From: JADGGM01 sp025449955
Lineage (GTDB): Bacteria > Gemmatimonadota > Gemmatimonadetes > Gemmatimonadales > Gemmatimonadaceae
Reading direction: 5' to 3'
Length of the DNA: 24,448 bases
NCBI GenBank assembly: GCA_036554285.1
Contig: DATBNO010000065.1
Span: forward strand, 1-24,448
Part shown: positions 14,143 to 21,912 of the stretch, piece after piece
How the letters are laid out: the number at the start of each line of letters is the position of its first letter
How positions within the stretch are numbered: the stretch's first letter is position 1
Notes under the pieces: model-generated
Told to the model about the DNA's origin: nothing
Database searches by the model: none
The model's input: the letters and a program-made list of their open reading frames with translations, nothing else
Program-made: the position numbers and the translations under genes

Positions 14143-15935
14143 GAGGATCCGTGCGGTTGATCCGCCTCTATCCTTTCGCTCCCGTCGCGCAGGAAAGGAT
14201 CACCCGCTGCAGTCTCAGCCAAATGACGCGCAAGAATCCGTTCCGCATCATGCGCGGTACGCGCGCCCAGCGCCTCGGTCGCGGCACGCTCCGCATCGGC
14301 AACCGAGATGGCGCACGCGAGGCGTTTCACGAGCGGCACGGCACGCGGCGCGACACTGAGTTGGCGGACGCCGAGTCCGATGAGCGCGAACGCCATGAGC
14401 GGCTGGGACGCCATCTCGCCGCACACCGTCACGTCGATGTCGTTCTCGGCGCCGATGCGCACGGTGCGTTGGATGAGCCGCAAGACGCCGGGATGGAGCG
14501 GCGTGAACCGGTTGGCGATGTTCGCGTTCCCGCGATCGACGGCGAGCGTGTACTGCGTTAGGTCGTTAGTCCCAATACTGAAAAAGGACGCGTCGCCGGC
14601 GAACGTGTCGGCGGCGATCGCGGCCGCGGGCGTCTCGACCATCACGCCCAACGGAACGTCGGTGCGATGCGGGACGCCGCGCTCTTGGAGCTCCCTGGCC
14701 GCCTGCTCCAGCAACGCGCGCGTGCGGCGCACTTCGTCGACGCTCACCACGAGCGGCAGCATGATGCGCAGATCGCCGTGCATCGCGGCGCGCAGCATCG
14801 CGCGCAGTTGGACGAGGAAAATCTCCTGCTCGTCCAGGCACATGCGAATGGCGCGCCAGCCGAGGAACGGGTTGGCCTCGGTGGGATAGCCGCCCACCGG
14901 AAGCTTGTCGCCGCCGATGTCGAACGTGCGGATGACGACCGGGTGCGACGCGAACGCCTGCACCACGCGGCGATACGCGCGGTACTGTTCCTCTTCGTCG
15001 GGCAGCGTGGTGCGGCCCACCATGAGGAACTCGGTGCGAAAGAGGCCCACACCATCGGCGCCGCTGTTCACGGCGGCCGCGGCTTCCTCGGGCAGGTCCA
15101 CGTTGGCGCGCAGCGTTAGGCGGATACCGTCGCGCGTCACCGGCTCGACGTCGGTCAGGCCGGCCAACTGCTCGGCCATGGCCGTCTCGCGCCGCGACCG
15201 CTCGCGGAACGCCGTGATCTCCTCCTCGCTCGGCTCGATGAGGAGCGTGCCCGCCGCGCCATCCAGAATGGCGCGCTCGCCGCCCTTGAGGCGCTGCGTG
15301 GCCGTGCGCAGGCCGACCACGGCCGGGATGCCTAACGAACGGGCGAGGATCGCGACGTGCGACACGTGCGTGCCGGCGTCGGTCGCGATCGCGGCGATCG
15401 CGTCCCGGTCCAGCTGCACCGTGAGGCTCGGCGTCAGATCGTGGGTGACGAGGATCGCGTTGGCGCCCTTGGGCAGGTCCACCGGGTCGTGATCGGGCAA
15501 GCCTAACAGGAGCGACAACACGCGGATCTGCACGTCGGTGATGTCGCCCACCCGCTCGCGCATCATCGGCGACGCGTGGCGCGCGAAGTGATGCCGCCAC
15601 TCCAGCATCGTGATCTCGAAGGCCGATTCGGCGCTCAGATTTTGCCTAACCAGCGCTTCCACGCGGCCGATGAGCTCGGTGTCCTCCAAAATGTAAAGCT
15701 GCGCGTCGAAAATCCGCGCTTCTTCCTCGCCCGCCTGACCCGCCGCGCGCGCCCGCACGCGACGCAAACGTTCGCGCGCCGCCGCGAGCGTGGTGTGGAA
15801 GCGCGCGATCTCGGCCGGAATGTCGTCGTCGCCGATGATGCGCTGCGGCACCTCGGGCACCTCCCACAACAGGAGGTGCACAGGCCCCAGAATGATGCCG
15901 GGCGACGCCGGGATGCCGTCGATCTTGTGCTTCAC
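14139..15935 (-). CDS. ptsI: PTS enzyme I (phosphoenolpyruvate-protein phosphotransferase)
   Basis: Enzyme I takes phosphate from PEP on a histidine and passes it to HPr. The 598-residue product has the phosphohistidine at His193 in THVSHVAILARSLGIPAVVG, the PEP-binding GLFRTEFLM and FSIGTNDLTQYTLAVDR, and the catalytic Cys505 in TVCGEMASQPL. GTG 15935 overlaps the last base of the ptsH stop and starts where homology begins. The last residues (IEADQPHGSS) are unlike family members, and the TAG stop lies in the terminus of a palindromic repeat, so the original C-terminal codons may have been replaced. It is the last gene of the long operon. Confidence 0.95.
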   Translation of the reverse strand: MKHKIDGIPASPGIILGPVHLLLWEVPEVPQRIIGDDDIPAEIARFHTTLAAARERLRRVRARAAGQAGEEEARIFDAQLYILEDTELIGRVEALVRQNLSAESAFEITMLEWRHHFARHASPMMRERVGDITDVQIRVLSLLLGLPDHDPVDLPKGANAILVTHDLTPSLTVQLDRDAIAAIATDAGTHVSHVAILARSLGIPAVVGLRTATQRLKGGERAILDGAAGTLLIEPSEEEITAFRERSRRETAMAEQLAGLTDVEPVTRDGIRLTLRANVDLPEEAAAAVNSGADGVGLFRTEFLMVGRTTLPDEEEQYRAYRRVVQAFASHPVVIRTFDIGGDKLPVGGYPTEANPFLGWRAIRMCLDEQEIFLVQLRAMLRAAMHGDLRIMLPLVVSVDEVRRTRALLEQAARELQERGVPHRTDVPLGVMVETPAAAIAADTFAGDASFFSIGTNDLTQYTLAVDRGNANIANRFTPLHPGVLRLIQRTVRIGAENDIDVTVCGEMASQPLMAFALIGLGVRQLSVAPRAVPLVKRLACAISVADAERAATEALGARTAHDAERILARHLAETAAGDPFLRDGSERIEADQPHGSS

Positions 15936-16204
15936 TAGCTCTCCCCGAATTTGCGCGCGACCAGGTCCGCGATCGCCTGCACCGCTTGCTCGGCGTCCGG
16001 ACCGTCGGCGCGCACCAACAATTCCGCACCGCATTCGGCCGCGAGCATCATTACGCCCATGATGCTCTTGCCGTTCACCTCGAGATCCTCACGGACCATC
16101 GTGATCTCGCTCTGGAAGCGGGACGCGGTCTTCACGAGCTCCGCGGCGGGGCGCGCGTGCAGGCCGTTCTTGTTCACGATCGTGACGGAGCGTTCCATGA
16201 TCAT
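15935..16204 (-). CDS. ptsH: PTS phosphocarrier protein HPr
   Basis: HPr carries phosphate from enzyme I to IIA. The active histidine is His16 in NKNGLHARPA, and the regulatory serine is Ser47 in NGKSIMGVMML, the site HprK phosphorylates in other bacteria. Start ATG 16204 overlaps the IID stop as ATGA and gives 89 residues; a second ATG at 16198 gives 87. Both sites (His and Ser) being intact, with hprK in the same operon, points to serine-phosphorylation control. Confidence 0.95.
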   Translation of the reverse strand: MIMERSVTIVNKNGLHARPAAELVKTASRFQSEITMVREDLEVNGKSIMGVMMLAAECGAELLVRADGPDAEQAVQAIADLVARKFGES

Positions 16205-17010
16205 CGGGCGATCGAGATGAGGATCAATACGGCGAGCACCGCGAGCGCGGCGCGCCAGCCTTCCACGCGCGCCGGCAGGCGCACGAGCAATACCGCGAGC
16301 ACGATGGCGAGAGCCGCGGCAAGCGGCAGCGCGATCCGCCAATCGTGCGACGAAATCTCCAATCCGCGACTACCCACCACGCGGGCAATTGCTAACGGCA
16401 GCGCGAGTCCGGCCAGGAAAAGTACGGCCCGCGCCAGATACTGTGGCCCGCGTTGCAGCATCGGGCCGCCGAGCGACGCCGCCACACGGAGCCCGCTGCG
16501 CCAGCCAATGCTCACGCCCCACGCACGGAGCCCGACGTGTCCGACGTTGTAGAGACCCAGGAAGAGCAGCACCACGACGAGCGGCGACGCGTGCAGCCCG
16601 AACGCGAGCAGCGCGACGAGCGAGCAGAACGGCAGCCATCCCGCCCACACGAGACGGTCGCCCAAGCTGCCCAACGGACCGCACATCGCGATCCGAAAGC
16701 GCTCGATCTGCGCCGCCGGTCTCCCCTCGAGCTCGGCGCGGACCAACGCGCCGATCGCGACGGCCGCGAGATACGGATGCGCATTGAAATATCGCGCCTC
16801 GCGCGCCAACGCCTCGTGATACGCCTTCCCGTCCGGTCCGCCCGGCAGCTCGCGCAACGCCGGCTCGGCGCAAAATGCGATACCGGGGCCGAGCATCGTT
16901 TCGTAGTTCCACGAGCCCTGCACCGCGAACATGCGGGTGAACACGGCGATGCGCGCGCTCCACGAGAGCGGCGGCGCGATCGCGGTGGGCTCTCTGTCCG
17001 GTGTCGTCAC
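16201..17010 (-). CDS. PTS mannose-family IID membrane component
   Basis: IID forms the sugar-translocating membrane complex with IIC. This 269-residue protein has the family pattern at its N-terminus (RMFAVQGSWNYETMLGPGIA, then AREARYFNAHPYLAAVAIGA) and a hydrophobic C-terminal half (LVVVLLFLGLYNVGHVGLR and two or three more segments). GTG 17010 overlaps the IIC stop as GTGA; longer open sequence upstream is a shadow of IIC. The transported sugar cannot be predicted. Confidence 0.9.
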   Translation of the reverse strand: MTTPDREPTAIAPPLSWSARIAVFTRMFAVQGSWNYETMLGPGIAFCAEPALRELPGGPDGKAYHEALAREARYFNAHPYLAAVAIGALVRAELEGRPAAQIERFRIAMCGPLGSLGDRLVWAGWLPFCSLVALLAFGLHASPLVVVLLFLGLYNVGHVGLRAWGVSIGWRSGLRVAASLGGPMLQRGPQYLARAVLFLAGLALPLAIARVVGSRGLEISSHDWRIALPLAAALAIVLAVLLVRLPARVEGWRAALAVLAVLILISIAR

Positions 17011-17693
17011 GTGACCACGAGCAAAAGCGCGCCTAACGCGGCGCCGGCCAGGAGATACCAGCGCGATCCCGCCGCGCCGTGCGACTGCCGCCATACCGCG
17101 CCGCCGCCCACCGCGGCGGCGACCGCCGCGAGCACCGAGTGCGACGCCGGCCGCCCCACCGTCCAATGCGCCAGCACGTAGTCGGCGATGGGCGTCCACA
17201 CCAGGAGCGCCACCGCCGTGAGAACCGCGCCCCGGATCAGGTCTGCCGTTAGGCCGCGGAGCTGCAGCGTCATTACGGCGCGGCGCGAGCCGGTTTCGAT
17301 GGCCGGCAGTGCGCGCTCCGCCCACACGCCGTTCAGGCGGCGGAGCGCGTACATGCTCCAGCCGCCCACCCACGACGTGGCGATCCCGATGAACACGCCG
17401 ACGATGATCGCGCCCGGTCGCGTGATGTGCGTGGACGCCGCGATCGCGCCGCCGGCGAGCGCCGCGGTGCCCCACTCGGGATAGCGCGACGCGCCCACGG
17501 GCAGCGTTTCCATGGCCAGCATCTCGAGCACCGCGCCCGTGAGCAATCCGGCCGCGACGTTGCCGGCCAACGCGCCGCCCAACGTGGCCGCGACGATCGG
17601 CCGCGACAGCATCGCTTGCGGGAAGCTGACAACGTCCGCGCCCAACAGCGCGCCCAACAACGTGAGCGGGAGGAGCTCGCCGAGCGCGATCAT
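17007..17693 (-). CDS. PTS mannose-family IIC membrane component
   Basis: This 228-residue membrane protein is the IIC partner of IID. It shows the typical start (LTLLGALLGADVVSFPQAMLSRPIVAATLGG), the conserved LLTGAVLEMLAMETLPVGASRYPEWGTAALAGG region split over the first helices, and about six hydrophobic segments in all. ATG 17693 overlaps the IIB stop as ATGA. It is somewhat shorter than enteric IIC (about 265 residues), as in reduced or regulatory mannose-type systems. No sugar kinase, phosphatase or isomerase gene lies nearby. Confidence 0.9.
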   Translation of the reverse strand: MIALGELLPLTLLGALLGADVVSFPQAMLSRPIVAATLGGALAGNVAAGLLTGAVLEMLAMETLPVGASRYPEWGTAALAGGAIAASTHITRPGAIIVGVFIGIATSWVGGWSMYALRRLNGVWAERALPAIETGSRRAVMTLQLRGLTADLIRGAVLTAVALLVWTPIADYVLAHWTVGRPASHSVLAAVAAAVGGGAVWRQSHGAAGSRWYLLAGAALGALLLVVT

Positions 17694-18181
17694 GCGGTTT
17701 TCGCCGCGCCCGAGAGATCGCCTAACCGGAGCCCGCGGGCCGACGGCACGTCGCGCACGATGATCGTCACCCCGCGCGCGTCCATCGCGCGCAGCGCCTG
17801 CTCTTCCTCGGCGCTCAGGAACAGGTAGCGCAGCCGCTCGGTGCGCCCGGGCCGATGATGGATGCCGCCCACGTTCACCTCGCGGATGGCCGGCGCGCGT
17901 TCCGTTAGGCGGCGCATCGTGTCGATGTCGCCGGTGAGCAGAATGCCGTGGCGCGGATCGGCGCGCCACCCGTCCAGCTGCCCCACCGCGTCGTCCACCG
18001 ACGAGAAATAGAGCGCCACATCGGGCGGCACGCCCATCCGATACAGCTCGCGCTCCCACTCGCTCCCCGCCACCTCGTCGTCCACCAGCACGACGAAACC
18101 CAGGTCCATCGGCTGGCCCCAGCCGACGATCACCTGACCGTGGATCAGGCGATCGTCGATGCGATAGAGATCAATTGGCAC
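17690..18181 (-). CDS. PTS mannose/sorbose-family IIB component
   Basis: IIB is the cytoplasmic domain that takes phosphate from IIA and passes it to the incoming sugar. The phosphorylated histidine is His14 in YRIDDRLIHGQVIVGWG, the family's signature. The 163-residue length is normal. GTG 18181 overlaps the end of the IIA gene by 11 nt, which indicates tight co-expression with IIA. Its stop overlaps the IIC start by 4 nt. Confidence 0.93.
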   Translation of the reverse strand: MPIDLYRIDDRLIHGQVIVGWGQPMDLGFVVLVDDEVAGSEWERELYRMGVPPDVALYFSSVDDAVGQLDGWRADPRHGILLTGDIDTMRRLTERAPAIREVNVGGIHHRPGRTERLRYLFLSAEEEQALRAMDARGVTIIVRDVPSARGLRLGDLSGAAKTA

Positions 18182-18605
18182 GTGGGCGGCCGGTGAGGAT
18201 GCGCAGCGCGCTGCCGCCGCGCTCTACCGCCACGGCCACCGCATCGGCGTCGGACGACGTGTCGCGCGTCGCGAACTGGAGCAGCGCCGGCAGATTGACC
18301 CCGGTCACCACGATGAGACCCGGACGATCCTTGAGCAGCCGGCACGCGGCGAAGTTGCAGCTCCCGGCCGGCAGATCGGTGAAGATCACCCGCGCGCCTA
18401 ACGCATCGACGCGCTCTCGAAGCAGCGCGTCGATCTCGGCCGCGCCCAGATCCTGGTTGGACAGCGGTGAAAAGCGGTCGCCGCGCCCCGTGATGAGATC
18501 GACGGCCGCCACCAGCGCTTGGGCGACGTTGCCGTGCGCAAGTACGATCGCCTTGGGTCCACCACTCACACCCGCCGGCGTCGGCGGGTTGGCCATGTCA
18601 CTCAT
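18171..18605 (-). CDS. PTS mannose-family IIA component
   Basis: IIA accepts phosphate from HPr. The 144-residue protein has the expected His24 in AIVLAHGNVAQALVAAVDLITG, and the later ALLRERVDALG and VIFTDLPAGSCNFAACRLL match the fold (the D-L-GGSP-like loop is LPAGSC). Two starts are possible: ATG 18605, overlapping the end of hprK by 8 nt, or ATG 18596 four residues later. The role of IIA in chemotaxis or enzyme control in some bacteria is known, but nothing here shows it. Confidence 0.92.
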   Translation of the reverse strand: MSDMANPPTPAGVSGGPKAIVLAHGNVAQALVAAVDLITGRGDRFSPLSNQDLGAAEIDALLRERVDALGARVIFTDLPAGSCNFAACRLLKDRPGLIVVTGVNLPALLQFATRDTSSDADAVAVAVERGGSALRILTGRPRAN

Positions 18606-19569
18606 CGTCCTCAGCCAGGTATTGCCGCACATCCGATGCGGCGCGCATGCGGCCTATCAGCCGCTCGTTGAACGCTTCGGCGGGATTGATCCCGCTGTAG
18701 CGCAGGAGGTGATTCATCGCCACGACTTCGGCGACCACGGTGATGTTCTTGCCCGGATTGAGCGGGATCACGACGCGCGGCACGGGCACCTCGAGAATCA
18801 TCGTCGTCGCGCCATCGAGCCCGGTGCGATCCACGTTGTCGGCCTGATCCCAGTGCTCGAGCTGCACCACCACCTCGATGCGCTTCTGCTGGCGCACCGA
18901 TCGTATTCCAAAAATAGATGGGATGTCGATCACGCCGACGCCCCGAATCTCCATGTGATGTCGCTGCAGCTCGTGCCCGCGTCCAATCAGCACGTCGTTG
19001 CCGCGACGCGTCGCGATCACGATGTCGTCGGCCACCAAGCGGTGCCCGCGCTCGACGAGATCGAGCACGCACTCCGACTTGCCGATGCCGCTTCGCCCAA
19101 CGAACAACAGCCCCACCCCGTACACGTCGGCTAACGACGCATGCAACGTCGTACTCGGCGCGAATTCTTCGTCTAACGCGGGCTTGACGCGGCGGTAGAA
19201 CTCGGTCGTCTTGAGACTCGACTTGAGCACCGCGACGCCGTGCTTGGCCGCGATCTCGCGCATTTCGTTAGGCACGTCCTGGCCCTTGGTGACCACGGCG
19301 CACGGGACGTCGAACGTGAAGAAGCGCTCCAGCACCAGACGGCGGCGGTCCTCGGGCAGCGACAGCAGGTACGTGATCTCGGTCTCGCCGAACACCTGCA
19401 TGCGCTTGGCCGGAAACCGCTCCACGAATCCCGCCAGCACCAGGCCCGGACTCGAGACCTCGTTCACCGAGATCACCCGGTCCAGCCCGGCGCCGTCGGC
19501 CACCAGCTCGAGCTGCAGCGTCTCGCGCAGAAGATCGAGCAGGCGCGCCACCGTCAGCGGCTTGCTCAC
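18598..19569 (-). CDS. hprK: HPr kinase/phosphorylase
   Basis: HprK phosphorylates HPr on Ser and removes that phosphate, tuning PTS flow and gene expression to the energy state. The 323-residue protein has the N-terminal domain (residues 1-130), the catalytic His143 in TTLHASLADVYG, the P-loop GRSGIGKSE at 158-166, the acidic pair in LVADD at 179-182, and the family signature HHMEIRGVGVIDIPSIFG at 204-221. GTG 19569 overlaps the hpf stop as GTGA. HprK is best known in Firmicutes, but hprK beside mannose-type PTS genes is also found in several Gram-negative phyla. Confidence 0.95.
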   Translation of the reverse strand: MSKPLTVARLLDLLRETLQLELVADGAGLDRVISVNEVSSPGLVLAGFVERFPAKRMQVFGETEITYLLSLPEDRRRLVLERFFTFDVPCAVVTKGQDVPNEMREIAAKHGVAVLKSSLKTTEFYRRVKPALDEEFAPSTTLHASLADVYGVGLLFVGRSGIGKSECVLDLVERGHRLVADDIVIATRRGNDVLIGRGHELQRHHMEIRGVGVIDIPSIFGIRSVRQQKRIEVVVQLEHWDQADNVDRTGLDGATTMILEVPVPRVVIPLNPGKNITVVAEVVAMNHLLRYSGINPAEAFNERLIGRMRAASDVRQYLAEDDE

Positions 19570-19877
19570 GCGCGCGCCTCGCGCGCACGCCGCGAGCTCG
19601 CGGGCCGCTTGAGTCGCAGAATCTGCGCTTCCACGCGGCGCCCCGCTTCGGCTAACGCAGGGCCGGCGTTCCGATGGTGCGCCGCGCCGACTAACGAGCG
19701 CCGCTTGGGCGCGTGCAGCACGATTTCGACGCGGCGCTCCTCGCCGTCCTGCTCGAAGCGGACGACGGCGTCCACTGGACGATGCAGCATCGCCGCCAAC
19801 CGGCGGATCATCCGCTCGGCGCGCGTGCGCAGAAAGCTCGACACCTCGACTTGATGGGCTTGCACGGTGATGTCCAC
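19566..19877 (-). CDS. hpf: Ribosome hibernation-promoting factor, short HPF/RaiA family
   Basis: This 103-residue protein belongs to the HPF/RaiA (sigma54 modulation) family, which binds idle ribosomes. It has the expected start VDITVQAHQVEVSSFLRTRAERMIRRL and the central RVEIVLHAPKRRSLVG. The short length means no C-terminal dimerisation domain. GTG 19877 has GGAGG nine bases upstream and begins at the first conserved residue; a TTG at 19904 is also open but overlaps the glycosyltransferase. It sits right before hprK, a recurring link between hpf and PTS-regulation genes (as in rpoN clusters). Confidence 0.85.
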   Translation of the reverse strand: MDITVQAHQVEVSSFLRTRAERMIRRLAAMLHRPVDAVVRFEQDGEERRVEIVLHAPKRRSLVGAAHHRNAGPALAEAGRRVEAQILRLKRPASSRRAREARA

Positions 19878-19881
19878 AGGC

Positions 19882-21021
19882 CTACCCCTCCTTCGACGCT
19901 CCAACGATTTCCTGGAGATGTTGTTCCGTTAGGCGGGCGGCGTCCGGCCACGTAAATCGCTCGGCGAACCGGCGCCCGTTGGCGCCGAGTTGTTCGACGA
20001 GATACGGATCGGCCGCCAACCGCGTGAACGCGGCCGCGAGCGCGGGAATGTTGCCGTGCGGAACGAGAAACCCGGTCTCGCCGTGCCGCACCGACTCGCG
20101 CAATCCCGGCGAATCGGACGCCACGACGGGCGTCGCGCAGGCGGCTGCCTCGAAGTTCGTGATCCCCCACCCCTCCTTTGGCGATGTCAGCGCGAGCGCC
20201 CACGCCTCGCGCACCAGGGTCAACTTCGCTGCGTCGTCAATGAACCCAAGAAACTTGACCCTACACCCAAGGTCAAGCGACTGCGAGAGCCGTTCCAACT
20301 CCGCCCGGTAGTCGCCGGTCCCGGCGATCGCGAGCGTGGCCGTGGGATGCTGCAACGCGGCGAACGCGCGAATCACCAGATCCACGCGCTTGTATCGCTT
20401 GAGCCTCCCCAAATAGACGAACAACGGCTCCTTGGAGCGCGTGCCGGGCGCCGGCGTGAACGACGTGGAGTCGATGCCCGGATAGATGACGCGGATGCGT
20501 TCGCGCGGAATGCCGCGCGCCACGAGATCGTCGGCCGTGCTCTCGCTGATCGCCTCGAACGGCGCACGCTTGTAGTAGTGCACCAGCGGCCGCTCGAGCG
20601 CCCACACCATTCCCGCCATCGCGTACGACACTTCCTGGAACGCCGTGGTGCCGAACAGATGCGGCACGAGCGCCATCACCGGCCGCTTGGTCCAACGCGT
20701 GGTGTACAACGGAATCTTGTTGATGTCCTCGACCAACACGTCGTCGCCGTTGTTGGCCAGATTGCGTGAAAAGTAGCTGCGCGCCAAGAACTGAAACGTG
20801 TACCGCGTGCCCACGCGATGGACATCGATGCCATCGAGCGTCGCGCGCGGCGCGCATCCGGACCAGCCGCTGCACAAGAGCGTGACGCGGTGTCCGGACC
20901 CGGCCAACCGGCCGAAGATCTCGTGCAAGTGCGTTTCGGCGCCGCCCGACTGCGGGTTCTCGCGATCCTGCCAGTTCACCAGCAGCACGCGGAGCGCCGC
21001 CGCCGTCGAGGCGCTCGTCAC
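19882..21021 (-). CDS. GT4-family glycosyltransferase
   Basis: This 379-residue protein is a GT-B fold glycosyltransferase. The N-terminal half has the acceptor-site glycine-rich segment NPQSGGAETHLHEIFGRLAG, and the C-terminal half has FVYLGRLKRYKRVDLVIRAF and the nucleotide-sugar site SPKEGWGITNFEAAACATPVVASDSPG with the E-x7-E spacing of GT4 enzymes. GTG 21021 overlaps the nusB stop as GTGA; the open frame upstream is nusB in another phase. It probably adds a sugar to a surface polysaccharide or lipid, but donor and acceptor cannot be read from sequence. Its place between nusB and hpf is unusual. Confidence 0.9.
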   Translation of the reverse strand: MTSASTAAALRVLLVNWQDRENPQSGGAETHLHEIFGRLAGSGHRVTLLCSGWSGCAPRATLDGIDVHRVGTRYTFQFLARSYFSRNLANNGDDVLVEDINKIPLYTTRWTKRPVMALVPHLFGTTAFQEVSYAMAGMVWALERPLVHYYKRAPFEAISESTADDLVARGIPRERIRVIYPGIDSTSFTPAPGTRSKEPLFVYLGRLKRYKRVDLVIRAFAALQHPTATLAIAGTGDYRAELERLSQSLDLGCRVKFLGFIDDAAKLTLVREAWALALTSPKEGWGITNFEAAACATPVVASDSPGLRESVRHGETGFLVPHGNIPALAAAFTRLAADPYLVEQLGANGRRFAERFTWPDAARLTEQHLQEIVGASKEG

Positions 21022-21443
21022 AATTTGCCTAACCGGCGGGCGAGGGCGTCGAGCACGCCGTTCACGAATCGGGCGCTGTCCTCGCCGGCGAAGCGCTCCG
21101 CGAGCCGCACGGATTCCTGGACGACGACCCGCGGCGGCGTGTCGCCCAACTGCAGCTCCGCCGCGCCTAACCGCAAGATCGACCGCTCTACGGCGCCCAA
21201 CCGCTCCAGCCGCCAATTGGTGGTCACGTCCCCCAGCTCCGCATCGATCGTGCGCCCGTCCGCGCTCACCGCGCCGATGAGCCGCCGCGCGCGCTCGCGC
21301 ACCGCCCGCGAGACGATGAGATCGTCCCACACCTGCTCGGCCACGCGCTCGACGGCCGCGTTGCCCACCGTGCCCGCACCGCGCACATCCCACGCGTACA
21401 ACGCCTGGAGCGCCCGCGCGCGGGCGCGCGTTTCAACCCTCAT
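21018..21443 (-). CDS. nusB: Transcription antitermination protein NusB
   Basis: NusB binds boxA RNA with NusE and supports rRNA antitermination. The 141-residue protein has the family start (RARARALQALYAWD) and the C-terminal signature VVVQESVRLAERFAGEDSARFVNGVLDALAR. ATG 21443 overlaps the end of ribH by 11 nt. The ribH-nusB pair is common across bacteria, so this part of the operon is conventional. Confidence 0.95.
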   Translation of the reverse strand: MRVETRARARALQALYAWDVRGAGTVGNAAVERVAEQVWDDLIVSRAVRERARRLIGAVSADGRTIDAELGDVTTNWRLERLGAVERSILRLGAAELQLGDTPPRVVVQESVRLAERFAGEDSARFVNGVLDALARRLGKL

Positions 21444-21912
21444 CCGCCACGTTCAACCGATCGATCAAGTCCGCCATCTCGAGCGCCGCCAGCGCGGCGT
21501 CCCATCCTTTGTTGCCGTGCGCGCCGCCGGCGCGCGCCGCCGCCTGCTCCATACTATCACACGTTAGGACGCCGAGTGCGACCGGTGTGTCGAAGTCCGC
21601 ACCGGCGTCGGCCAGGCCGCGCGTCGACTCGGTCGCCACCACGTCGAAGTGCGGCGTCTCGCCGCGAATCACCGCGCCCAACGCAACCAGCGCGTGATAG
21701 CGATCGGAGGCGAGCAGCGTGCGCGCGGCGGCGGGCAGCTCCCACGCGCCGGGCACCCACACCACATCGATGTCCTCATAGGCCACCCCGTGCCGAGTGA
21801 GGGCGTCCATCGCGCCGTCCACCAGACATTGCGTGACGGCTTCGTTGAATCGGCTCACCACCACGGCGATGCGGCGGCCCTGACCTTCGGGGGATCCGGC
21901 GAATTCGGGCAT
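21433..21912 (-). CDS. ribH: 6,7-dimethyl-8-ribityllumazine synthase
   Basis: RibH joins the pyrimidine intermediate with dihydroxybutanone phosphate to make lumazine. The 159-residue protein shows VVSRFNEAVTQCLVDGAMDAL, WVPGAWELPAAA, ALGAVIRGETPHFDVVA and the terminal GNKGWDAALAALEMADL, all family hallmarks, including the catalytic His in TPHFD. ATG 21912 overlaps the ribBA stop as TGATG. Confidence 0.96.
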   Translation of the reverse strand: MPEFAGSPEGQGRRIAVVVSRFNEAVTQCLVDGAMDALTRHGVAYEDIDVVWVPGAWELPAAARTLLASDRYHALVALGAVIRGETPHFDVVATESTRGLADAGADFDTPVALGVLTCDSMEQAAARAGGAHGNKGWDAALAALEMADLIDRLNVADEG

